From Telmatactis stephensoni (Eukaryota; Cnidaria; Anthozoa; Actiniaria; Isophelliidae), in NCBI GenBank assembly GCA_029948255.1, contig JALIZF010001913.1, positions 1,364,001 to 1,428,000 on the forward strand: a DNA stretch of 64,000 nucleotides, given 5' to 3'. A program made the position numbers and the translations under genes. A model generated the notes under the pieces. It was not told the DNA's origin and searched no databases. It worked only from the letters and a program-made list of their open reading frames with translations. This document shows positions 19,337 to 29,700 of this stretch, one piece after another. The first letter of the stretch is position 1. Every line of letters starts with the position of its first letter.

Positions 19337-20146
19337 TCAAATACGATGGATCACCTTTAGATGCACCGCCAAGGTTTCTTCGCTTTTAAAGCGCCTTGGA
19401 CACCGCGGGCAAGGCATCCTGAGGCCGCAGCAGTATTCTTTTAAGACGTCAACTATCTCATCGTAGTCATGGCTGACCAGCGTTAAATAGCCCTCTTGCT
19501 CATAGCGTCGTAATATTTCTTTTTGCGCCTCAGATACCTCTCCCGTGCCCTTAGGTGTCTTAAATTCTATACAGAGGCCGTTATAATTTTTATGCGAATT
19601 TTGCACTATAAGATCTGGTTGCCCTTTCTGATAGCCCTTTTGCCAGCTTTGTATGCGCTTTTCCCGGCTATCTTGGTTTTCTCCGAGCCCGGCGACAAGG
19701 AGAAGATTATGAAAGCGGCGGATATAATCTATTACTTTTTTATGTAAGTCAAACTCATTTTCGATCTTAAAGCACGTGATGGCCCTTATATCCTTTTTGA
19801 ACTCATAACAGCCAGTTTTGCGTATCTGCGGCAATACCTCTGAAAACACCCACTTTCTGAATTCTATGGCGCTGGGCAGCTTACTGCTAAAAATTAACTC
19901 ATACAGACCAGGCTCAGTAACATAGACGGTGTTTGGCTGCTCATTCAAGGGGGCATTATTTCGATGCCCCCTTATATCACACAGGGATTTCTTGTACTCC
20001 TCAGATACGTGGTCTCTTATAGCATTTTTTTCACTAACATAGCCTAAGGCCCTAGCAACATCTTTTGCCTTAAAATACAATTCATCTCCTTTTTTTAGGG
20101 TATTGAGTTTTAGATTTAGCTGTGGGTTTTCAAAAACGCGTATCAT
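19337..20146 (-). CDS. BRO-N / VRR-NUC / zinc-finger fusion protein
   Basis: This protein has 269 residues. Residues 1-110 are a Bro-N domain: KAKDVARALGYVSEKNAIRDHV, then VYVTEPGLYELIF, then AIEFRKWVFSEVLPQIR. Residues about 135-240 look like a VRR-NUC nuclease of the PD-(D/E)XK type: GQPDLIV, then GLCIEFKTPKGTG with the E-x-K pair, then SEAQKEIL. The end is a C2H2 finger, CPRCPRRF...HLKVIH. Bro proteins occur in many large DNA viruses and phages as DNA-binding regulators. The nuclease fusion suggests DNA processing. The frame is intact. A truncated copy of its N-terminus lies just upstream. Confidence 0.75.
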   Translation of the reverse strand: MIRVFENPQLNLKLNTLKKGDELYFKAKDVARALGYVSEKNAIRDHVSEEYKKSLCDIRGHRNNAPLNEQPNTVYVTEPGLYELIFSSKLPSAIEFRKWVFSEVLPQIRKTGCYEFKKDIRAITCFKIENEFDLHKKVIDYIRRFHNLLLVAGLGENQDSREKRIQSWQKGYQKGQPDLIVQNSHKNYNGLCIEFKTPKGTGEVSEAQKEILRRYEQEGYLTLVSHDYDEIVDVLKEYCCGLRMPCPRCPRRFKSEETLAVHLKVIHRI

Positions 20147-20202
20147 GGTATATCAGTATTATTTTTTTAATCTTAAAATCCGATGCTGCTAAAAATTGGC
20201 TC

Positions 20203-20379
20203 TTATATTTTTTTAATCTTAATATGCAATGCCGGGTGCAAGGGAGCGGTAAAATCGCGCGGCCTCAGGAATTTCTTATAGTCCTCAGATACCCGAACAT
20301 AGCCTAAAGCCGTGGCAATATCTTTTGACTTAAAATACAAATCATCTCCGTTTTTTAGCTTTACAAAAACGCGTAACAT
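20203..20379 (-). pseudogene. Truncated duplicate of the BRO N-terminus
   Basis: A 58-codon frame repeats the beginning of the BRO gene (KNGDDLYFKSKDIATALGYV). It then jumps to the EDYKKFL region with the helix between them deleted, and soon ends. The flanking ATCTTAAAA stretches are also repeated, so this is a local tandem duplication with decay. Confidence 0.6.
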
Positions 20380-20421
20380 GGTATATCTATTATTTTTTTT
20401 TAATCTTAAAAGCCGATGGAT

Positions 20422-21166
20422 TTAATAGGCAATGGACTGAAGTTGATTACCTTCTATGTTCATTTGCGCATCGCCGACGACAAAGATGTGGCAGTTGATC
20501 TTGTCATCATTGCCCGCGCCAGAATTTGTTGTGCGTTTTATCTCCAAAGTGACGCCGTCTTGTGTGCTGACCAGTTTTAAGCCCTGGCCGTGAATATCAT
20601 TGTCCTCTGAGGTTCTTAGATCCACCCACAGGGCATATTTATTGCCATGAAAGAATTGCTGGGGGCTTATGTGGTCGCCAAACCGTCTTACTACTTCTTT
20701 GTAAATGTCGGCCGGCTTCAGGCCCTGCGAGTAAATCTTATTAGGAACGCCGTTGATATTGACTTTGACGTCGGTAATGTTCGGATTGACAAACTTCTCT
20801 GAATCTCTCTGGCCGGCCGAAAACGGCTTTACGAAGAGCAGCAGCAGCCCAGACAGAGACCTGCGGGGTATATTCACCGTTTCGGTAATTAAATCTTGGG
20901 TCTTGTCTAGAACGGGGATGGTCTTGTGATGATGCACGTGGTCATAGAGAAAAGCCTTGCCAGCAGAGTATTCACCGGCGGCACTGCGGGCTAAGGTATC
21001 GCTGTGAATGGTTTCATACTGCAGCTGTAGATTGGTCATACTGTAGTCGTGAATCGCCCCAGACAAAGCCGAATCAGTGCCCTGCAGTAAGTTAGTGGTG
21101 TCCGCCAGCGTCACTTCAAACTGCATATCAGATGATAAGATTCTGGGGTAAAAGACACCATGGGCC
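20422..21166 (-). pseudogene. C-terminal part of the major capsid protein (double jelly-roll type), interrupted
   Basis: From the internal ATG at 21126 there are 234 open codons. They include NIPRRSLSGLLLLF (about 86-99), FVNPNITDVKVNINGVPN, ALWVDLRTSED and, near the end, CHIFVVGDAQMNIEGNQL. I recognise this as the second half of Polinton/adintovirus-type major capsid proteins. The frame is open upstream into the 47-bp repeat at 21167-21213, then closed. The N-terminal half is missing here; the fragment at 40417-40740 is the candidate. This copy cannot make a normal capsid. Confidence 0.7.
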
Positions 21167-21615
21167 GGATCAATCGTGTATTCTGGACGAACCGAACCGA
21201 CACGGCCGGCTCAATAGGATATCGGCTACATCCGTTAGAAATACAACCGATACGGCTCACTAAAAATCAACCGCTGCGGTTCCCGGCGGACATCTACCGG
21301 CCGGCCGGCTCGTGATCATTCTCAAACCGACAACTGCAACCGACAACACATCGGCTACAAATAAAAAAACCGTTGCGGCTGACATGCCCTAAATCAACCG
21401 CTGCGGTCGGCTCACACCTACCGGCTTGCGATCACTCTCTCTAACCGTTTGCGGCTGGCGTGACATGCGGCTTATCCCCTTTCCATCCTTAGCACCTAAT
21501 TCGGCCCATCAAATGCGGCTGTAATATTCGGCCAAACGATCATCAAATTCGGCCGGTCGATCGGCTCACAGCGGCTCTCAAACTTATCGGCTCATCTGAA
21601 ATGCGGCCTTCCAAT
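21167..21615. repeat. Left terminal repeat and CGGCT-rich subterminal zone
   Basis: The 47-bp terminal repeat is followed by many CGGCT, ACCGATA, AACCGCTGCGGT and ATGCGGC words on the + strand up to 21605. The composition changes sharply to AT-rich DNA at about 21610. Confidence 0.7.
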
Positions 21616-22072
21616 TATTCCAAATATTATCAAATTGAAACTTCCAAACAACAACAAAAAAAGAAAAGAATAGATTTAGAAAAGGAATAGAAAATAGAGG
21701 CCGTTTTCGCCCTGACTGCTTACGCTATACCTTTTTCCGTTGTAAAATATTAATAACGTATGTTAAACGGTACTTATAGTTACGTTTAACTGTGATTTAA
21801 ATTGTCAACCAGAATCTGTCATTATCAATCTTTTGGAAATGTATTAAATCTTCGAATAAGTTATTCTCGCGTTACTGCTATGACTTGGCAAAAACGTTAT
21901 GTACTTTAAAGGGGCCTTTAGTTTAGGACCCCATTAACATTAGAGAGGTTGGGAAAAGAAAACAAAACAGTTATCCCTACTACATAAGGGCACCCTCTCT
22001 CACGTGAATCGGCCCTTACATCATCCCGGTTCCCATTTATTTCGGTCTGTTTAACTAATTGAAGATGGTTTT

Positions 22073-22438
22073 AAAGGGGTACTTGGATGAAAATAGGTCA
22101 AAATTGGAAAGTGGTTAATTCCTAAGTTGACGTCAATTAACGACCTGTCCAATATAGATAAATATAAAACTTACTATCCCAAAAATTCTGCATTTTAATC
22201 ATATTATCACCAAGAAATTTTGGTTTAAGATCGAAAAGAACAATAGGGTTGTACTTATGACGTCATAGATACACAATGTAGATGCTAAAATACGTGATAA
22301 CTTTTTATCTGTACCTTTGGAATTTGATGAACATATATTGCTTGGTGACTATTGGTCACATATAGATACATGGTCATAAATTGAACCAAGTTGCGAGTCA
22401 CTTTAAATTTTTATCGATTTTCATCCAAGTACCCCTTT
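22073..22438. mobile_element. MITE-like element (AAAGGGGTACTTGGATGAAA ends)
   Basis: The left end AAAGGGGTACTTGGATGAAA is exactly inverted at the right end (TTTCATCCAAGTACCCCTTT). The terminal inverted repeats are about 22 bp and the element about 366 bp. It is noncoding. Confidence 0.7.
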
Positions 22439-23562
22439 GAGTTGTCTGTCCTCTTATTGACACACTCTTGACGTCATAAAATGTCGAAAACTCAAGTGGA
22501 AACACGAGCGCAGAATCTATTATACACTTTGCAACAGACGCGCAATGCTAAAAAATGTGCAGGAAAAAGATCAAAGCCTTGAACTATCTAATTCATTTAT
22601 TGCGAACATAGTTGCCGGCGTTAACCTGAACAATTGACATACTCCACGTGAAAATCATTATCGCCCTTTGTTTTAGAACGCGGACTTTGAAACGAATGTT
22701 AGAGCAAAAACTTTCATGTTGTATCGTTTAATAGCCACCACTCTCGTCTAGAAAATATTAAATAGGAAAGCTTACTGACATTTGTACATAATCATGCTGA
22801 TCGTGAGTTCTATTGTTGTACTAAAACTATACAATTTTATTGACATTTTGTACAATTGTTATTCAGTTCTCAAAAGGCGCCGCAAAACCTGTACATTATA
22901 GCTATAAGTGTAAAATCGAGTCATGGTTGCAACTTTTGCAAATACGCACGTGGCGGGCCCGCATGTCCGTCAAAACATATTTTTCCTTCTATACGTTTTT
23001 TAGCGCGTTTAAGGCAGATTTACAGAAACAATTTCCAGTTTTTACAGAAAAATTTTATTTAAAAACTTCAAAATGTCACGCAAGGTTTGGGAATGCTCAT
23101 GTCATTGTTATTTATGCTTTTCATTTTGATTGGTTGTTGGGAGGTTCGAGTTTGATGACGTTTTGAACAGTCTGCGTGTCAAGGGTTTACCGACGGGTTT
23201 ACCAAATAATATCCTTGTTGTCTACACAAGGCTAAACTGCAAAATACTCTTCATGTTTTGCAATGAAAAAGGTAAGTAAACAAACGAATTTTAAGTTAAA
23301 AGCCTAAGTGTAGTAGACTTACAGTTCTCAAAATAAACCGAACTGATAGCTTAAAAGCTACTGGAAATTCATTGAACGACAATGCATGTTCACCAGGTTC
23401 ACCGGTATGAAGTCAACGAGCTAAAATTGTCAAACATTGTCAGTCAAAGATGCAAAGTTTCTGGTTTACTGTTGGAGTACATAAACTGCCAGCGGCTTAA
23501 AAATAGAAACAGCCGTGCAACGTGGCACCCTCGGGTGAAAAAGGGATGACAGGTAAGACTTT

Positions 23563-23961
23563 GGCCCTGTTCAAACGAGCTCTCAAGTCGATTCAAGTTT
23601 TGACTTGCGCGGGCTTGCATCTTCGTTTGAACACCAACTTGCACCGACTTGCGTCGTCTACTTGCATTGCATCGAGTCTCAAGTCGATGCAAGTTTTTCC
23701 TCGTTTGAACAGTCACCACGCTCTAAAACTTCATAACTTAATTTGTTTTTCATATTTTTTCGTCCCAACTTCTGCACATTTCTTCTCCTACAAATAATTC
23801 AAACGAAAACAAAACTGATTTTCTCGCTGTCCTTCAGCTAACTGATTTTCCTTGAACGTTTTGGATCATTTTTCATCGACTTGCGTGGAGAGGTGTTCAA
23901 ACTAGGACGCAAGTTTCAAGTCAAAACTTGAATCGACTTGAGAGCTCTTTTGAACAGGGCC
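23563..23961. mobile_element. MITE with GGCCCTGTTCAAA termini
   Basis: GGCCCTGTTCAAACGAGCTC at the left and the inverse GAGCTCTTTTGAACAGGGCC at the right extend into a terminal inverted repeat of about 45 bp (one mismatch seen in this part). Inner CAAGTC/GACTTG words repeat. The ends resemble PIF/Harbinger-type MITEs, which duplicate three bases; the flanks here (TTT and TAA) do not match. Confidence 0.7.
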
Positions 23962-24616
23962 TAATTCAAAATTTTTCTTGTTATCCACGAAACTGTGTAT
24001 GTCTTATTCCAAGAAAAAAGCAAACCCCAAATTGCAGGTACATCCTTAGGCATGACATTTTTAAAGTAAAGAAGCAGAGACTTATATAAACACTGGGAAT
24101 AAGATCATTTCAATGAAACATGTTAGCATGTATGCATCAGTCTCAGCTTATTAGGCTGGTTGGAAAGGATCAATGTTTGTAGGGATAATAATATGAGAAT
24201 GTTGGTTTTTAAAAGCCTTTTCTGTGTTACCATTTGCATATCTGTAGGCAAAAAACAATAAACAACTCTCAGGATACCATTGTTTAAAAATATTTGCAAC
24301 TGCTTTTAAACTAATTATTAAATGAGTCAGTGAAGAGCTTGATGCAAAACAGCTTTAATTGGTAACCACATATGACCATACTGCCAATATACCTTTTTCA
24401 CTAAAAAATACAACTGGCCCCTGCTATTTAAACTGATTTAAAAATACAGTGCCAAGCAAACTTACAACACTATTATTATTATTAATTATTCATATCATAA
24501 TAATTGGAAAAATATTTAAAAAATCATGACCATAAATTATCACTGCTTATTTAAACCTAAACTTATCTTCGTTTCAGATAAATGGTTAACTAGTTTAAGA
24601 TTCAGAATCAATCTTC

Positions 24617-25262
24617 TGTTCCTTTCTTTTTTCCTTTTTTCTTTTCTTTTCTAGTTTTCTTTTAAGCCTACGTTCTTCTTTTCTTCTTTCAGGTCCTCCT
24701 TCTGTCTTTCTTTCTTTTTTTTTTTTATCTTTTTTCTTTTCGTGCCTTCTTGTCTTCATCTTTCCTTCTCTTACTTACCTTTCCTTCCGTCTTCTCCTCT
24801 TCTCGTCTCTCTCTTCTCTCTTCTCTCTTCTCATCTTCCTCTCTTCCTCTTCTCTTCTCGTTCCTCTCTCCTTCTCTTCCTCTTCTCTTCTCTTCTCTCC
24901 TCTCCTCTCTTTCTTTCTCTTTCTCTTCTCTTCTTCTCTTCTTCTCTTCTTCTCTTCTTCTTCTCTTCTTCTCTTCTCTCTCTTTCTCTTCTCTTCTCTT
25001 CTTTTCTCTTCTCCTTCTTCTTTCTCTCCTTTCTTTTTCCTCCTCCTCCTTTCTTCTTCTTTCTCTCTTGTCTTACCTTCTTTCCTTCTCCTTCTTCTCT
25101 TTGCCTTTTCTTCTTCTCTTTCTCCCTCCTTCTCATTCTTCTCTCTTTTCTTTCTCCTTTCTCTCCTTCTCTTCTCTTTTCCTTTTTTCTTCTCCTTTGC
25201 TTCTCTCTTCTTGTTCCTTCCTTTTTTTCCTCTCTTCCCCATCTCTTGTTTCCTTCTCTTCC
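24617..25262. repeat. Pyrimidine-rich (TTCTC)n simple-sequence tract
   Basis: About 650 bp of almost pure C/T on the + strand, mostly TTCTC, TCTTC and TTCC steps. Long open frames on both strands (Ser/Leu/Phe or Arg/Glu/Lys only) result from the composition and are not genes. It could form triplex DNA. Confidence 0.9.
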
Positions 25263-25429
25263 ATATCTGCAAATCAAAGAAAAAGTTTTTTAATTTCAAA
25301 TGGGGATACAAGTGGAACTCTTTCAAACTTGATACTATATTTAATTCTGATTTATTTCTTAATGACTTACAAGTATTGTGTACTGTATACAAAATACATA
25401 GAATTACCAGAGATTATCAGACTTTTATC

Positions 25430-25487
25430 ATGTTTTGGTTTTACTTATATAGCCACTAGTGGCTATATTAAGTAAAACCAAAACATG
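25430..25487. repeat. Perfect 58-bp palindrome
   Basis: CATGTTTTGGTTTTACTTAT lies left of the centre GCCACTAGTGGC and its inverse lies on the right. Such perfect palindromes are unstable, so this one is recent or selected. A 55-bp tandem pair (TACTGCTATC...TTTAGTATAAA) follows at 25504-25595. Confidence 0.75.
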
Positions 25488-26325
25488 CACTCAAAGTTAG
25501 AGTACTGCTATCAATATCAAAATCATATACGACATTATTTAGTATAAAGTACTGCTATCGTCAAAATCATACACGTCATTATTTAGTATAAACTGTATTT
25601 CTTCAAGGGTCTAATAATAACTGATATACTTATTTTTTTCTCTTATTTTTATGGATCCCAGATAAAAATCAAGACTTCACTCACTTCATTCCCTTGTGTT
25701 TATTTTCTAAAATAGAAATTATTTCTTTGACGTTTTTGCATACATTTTCACATTGTTGTCATTTCAAAATACAAAGAAATGTATGTTGCTTAATATTTTT
25801 TTTAGTTCAGTCTCTGACACTTTTAAAGTTTCCCATATCCCCTTGGAAAGCTTTCAAAATTTAAATAAAATAATTTTGATTATAGCAGCACTTTAAAGGT
25901 TCATTACATATGATTACCTGTATTTTCAACCAGAGTGTCGTCATTGCTATCACTGTTGCTAGGCCAAGTGCCCTTGAAAGAGACCTTCAAAATAAAGTAA
26001 ACAAAAAGGGATGACTACTAAAGTACATAAGCAGTTCACCCAATTGTAAGAATGATGGTATCCAAATATAACCGTCATTTTCTATATACATCTACATCCA
26101 CAAGATAGTAATAATTATGTGGACTCAATAATTCATCACAAACCATACAAGACCCTTGCAGTCCTCCTAAAAAAGCCAAGGTTGAATAAATGTTTCAGGA
26201 TTATACTGGAAGTTATTCTTATAATTAACTTAAGTTGAATGTGATTTGGTACAGTCATCAATTACCCAATTTATTTATTTTTAATGGTTTTGTAGGCTCT
26301 TTATTAATTAGTGCCTTTAAAGGCC

Positions 26326-26330
26326 CAGAA
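26326..26330. other. Target-site duplication of the BEL/Pao element (CAGAA)
   Basis: CAGAA here and at 32636-32640 directly flank the two LTRs. Five bases is usual for this superfamily. Confidence 0.9.
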
Positions 26331-26686
26331 TGTCGGGAACCCACCCGACGGCACCACTGAATCGAGTCACAACCACGATCTTGGGGACTGTATTTTATTC
26401 CTTCACGTTCACTCACGATTTTACAATCAACAATCTGATCTTAGTTACAAGAGTATGGGTTTTATAGCTATAGTTTCAGGATGTAATTTAATACACTAAC
26501 AATGAGGCGTGTTTGCCTAGAGATTAAATCAGTTTACAACATATTTCTTACTGACAGCTTCCCTTGCACCCAGATTTCTAGCATTTTACACATTGCTATT
26601 TTTGCTTCTCTTATTATACATGTCAGTTATCTGAAGATTAACGGACTTACTCTAAACGGATTACATTACCTTAAAGTATCACGACA
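26331..26686 (-). repeat. 3' LTR of the BEL/Pao element
   Basis: 356 bp, starting TGTCGGGAACCCACCCGACG and ending ATCACGACA on the + strand. It matches 32280-32635 throughout by eye. It contains the element's terminator and promoter signals, which I cannot place exactly. Confidence 0.93.
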
Positions 26687-26702
26687 CACTCCCCCTCTTG
26701 AC
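26687..26702 (-). promoter_or_regulatory. Polypurine tract
   Basis: On the coding strand AGTCAAGAGGGGGAGTG abuts the 3' LTR. This is the usual plus-strand primer position. Confidence 0.75.
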
Positions 26703-26707
26703 TCTAG

Positions 26708-29700
26708 TCACTCTAAGTCAAGCATTTCGTATACCTTCATTCTACTCAAGGCTTCGTTTGCAGCTGCTCTTCTCGGTCTCACTGCTGTTCTCTCATTCTC
26801 TTGGCATGGCTCCTGGCCACCTGGCTCTTCCTTTATCTCAACTGGGAACAGTTTTTCTATGGGTCGGGATAGATGCACGTGCTTCCCCTTGGTCGCTAGT
26901 CTCACAATCGCTCCTCTCGCGACTCCATCCCTTCCCTGGATCACTCTCTCGACCACTCCCATTTTCCACTCATTTCTTTTCTTGTCCTCATCCATAACCA
27001 TCACCACGTCACCAATTTCTACCTTCTTACTCTGACTTGCGCCCTTGCTACAATTGTGATGCTCTCTCAGCTCAGCCAGGTATTCGTTCTTCCACCTGTT
27101 CCAAAAATGCTGCAATTTCCGCGCGACATATCTGAACCTCTTCTTTAGAGTGACATTAGTTTCGTCCTCTTGAATGCTTACCTGTTCTGGCATCGTCTTA
27201 AGTCGTCTTCCATACATTAAGTGTGTAGGTGTCAATGCCTCCAGACCCACTTCATTGTACACATACGTCAATGGCCTAGAATTCAGTGTACCCTCTACTT
27301 CAACAAGAACAGTTAGCAACTCGTCAAATGAAAACTTCGCACTGCCCAATGTCTTCCTTAAACATCTCTTAACACAACGTACCATTCGTTCAAAGAACCC
27401 TCCCCACCATGGGGATTTTGCAAGATTGAATCTCCAATCAATCCTGTTTTCCTCTAAGTAGGCTCTATTGTTTGGGTCTTCACACATTTCTCTCAGCGCC
27501 CTCGCAGTCGCCTTAAACGTCTTAGCATTATCTGACACAATCAGTGACGGTGTGCCTCTCCGAGCTGCAAAACGCTTCAGGCTTCTTCTAAAAGTTCCTG
27601 CCCTTAAGTCTCGTATCAAGTCCAGATGGACCGCTCTTGTCACGCAACAAGTATACAACACCACGTAGCACTTCGCCATTTTACTCTTGACCGACTTGTA
27701 GTACAGTGGTCCTGCAAAATCCACTCCAACCTTTGAGAATGGTTCTGCCTGCCTAACTCTGAATTCTGGCAAATCTGCTGCGGGCGCAGGTGGATAAGCC
27801 AATCCCTCAAGCCTTTTACAGACGACACACTTACCAACCAGTCCCTTGACAACCTGTCTCCCCTTAGGTACCCAAAACCGTGACCTAAGCTCTACGAGCG
27901 TGGCTCTCGTTCCACTGTGATGTACCCTTTGATGGCAATCCACCACAACGAGCTCCGTAAACCGGTGCCCTCTTGGCAGCAAAATAGGCGTAAGGCCTTC
28001 GCCTTTTAACTCAGCGTTGCACAGTCTCCCCTTACACCTTAACACCCCTCGGACCTCTACCACGCCTAACTTCTTCTGAACATCTTCAAATCGACTCTCA
28101 TGTTTCACTCCCAATTGCACAGACTTGACCCAAATGGTCTCTGCATCAACCAACTCATCCCTTGTCAATGCACCACGTAACCTCAACTGTCTCGCCTTCC
28201 TCAAGTTAGAAACAAATCGCTTCACCCAAGCTGTCACCTTAATTAACCTAGAAAGGCTACTAAACTTGTTGATGTCTACAACAACTGATACTCCACTTGA
28301 CCTCTCATTGTCAACCGCGACAGATACGGCAATTCTCTCCTCTTCGGAGCCTTCAACGGTTTTTTCAACACGTCCACTTGGCCACTCATTTTCGTTACTC
28401 ACCAACCATGGCGGCCCCTTCCACCATAATGCGCTCTCAGCTAGAGCATCGGCACTCACTCCTCGAGATCCAAGATCTGCGGGGTTCTCTAAGCCGGGAC
28501 AGTGTTTCCATTCACAATCCTTGGTCAACTTGAGGATTTCCTCGACACGATTGCTCACAAACTGCTTTAAATTGATATTGTTGCTCAACCAATACAATAC
28601 TGTCATACTATCAGACCACAACACTACTCTAGAGAGCTTAATCACTGAACTTAAGTCCTCCTTTACCTTATCAACCAGTTTGGCTAGAATTCTTGCAGCC
28701 ATCAATTCCAACCTAGGAATTGTTGTTTCCTTCAAAGGCGCCACCCGTGTCTTACTCGTCAATAGCTTCGCTGACCACTCTCCCCCCGTTTCGCATACCA
28801 GATACACTGCTGCACAATACGCCTTCTTGCTAGCGTCAGCAAACCCATGCAAGTAGCACTGCTTTGAAGGATTGCCGCCAACGTTTCTACAAATTTCAAT
28901 CGTCCCTGTCCGTTTTAACCCCTCTATCCAACGCACCCATTTTTTCTCCTCATCTTGGCTCACCTCCTCATCCCAACCAAGCCCACTTACACACATCTCC
29001 TGAAAAAGAATCTTTGCTGCGACCACTATAGGGCTTACCATCCCCAAAGGGTCGTATAAACTAGCCACAATGCTGAGTACACTTCGTTTGGTGAGCGGTA
29101 AACTAGCAGCCTTCTCCGTAATTCGACCGAAATCAAACTGAAATTTATCTTGATCTGTGTCCCATGACATACCTAGAACCTTGTGCCAACCCTTAGTCGA
29201 GACAACTCCTAAGCTTGACTTTGCGAACGACTCCTCTCCACTGTCGTGTTCTAAAGGTTCGCTCTTTTCCAGCTCTTGTCTCAACTCATCACTATTTGTC
29301 ACCCATTTCCGTAACGTAAACCCTCCCTCACGCAATCGTGTTGTTGCTTTCGACTTCAATTCTAAAGCACTTTCTACAGAATCTTCCCCTGTCACCAAAT
29401 CATCAACATAAAAACTACTAATCATCTTTTCTACAAACTGTGGATCTACACTTAAATACTTACCAAAGTGATGACGCATTGTCCCATTAAGCAGAAAGGG
29501 CGAAGCATTCAGCCCAAACACTACCCTACAAAACCTATAAACCACAATGTCAGAGTTCACGTCTTGGGGGTTTTCCGGCCACAAAAATCTCAAATAATCT
29601 CGATCACCTTCGTCAACTTCGACGTTCAAAAACGCCTTTTCTATGTCTGCAGTCACTGCGACATTAAACATTCTAAACCTCAACAAGATGTCATATAACA

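Larger units (their letters stand above)
21616..26325. other. Gene-free part of the nested insert
   Basis: AT-rich DNA with two MITE-like elements, a long pyrimidine tract, a perfect hairpin and a short tandem duplication, each listed separately. I see no exon, RNA gene or transposase. Open frames here are repeat artefacts. Confidence 0.6.

Noticed and set aside
24742..25475. Long overlapping open frames on both strands (up to about 240 codons)
   Set aside because: They consist of only a few residue types dictated by the pyrimidine tract.
26502..27035. Plus-strand frames within the LTR and opposite gag-pol
   Set aside because: They are shadows of the retrotransposon's minus-strand gene and LTR; the same frame appears at 32451.
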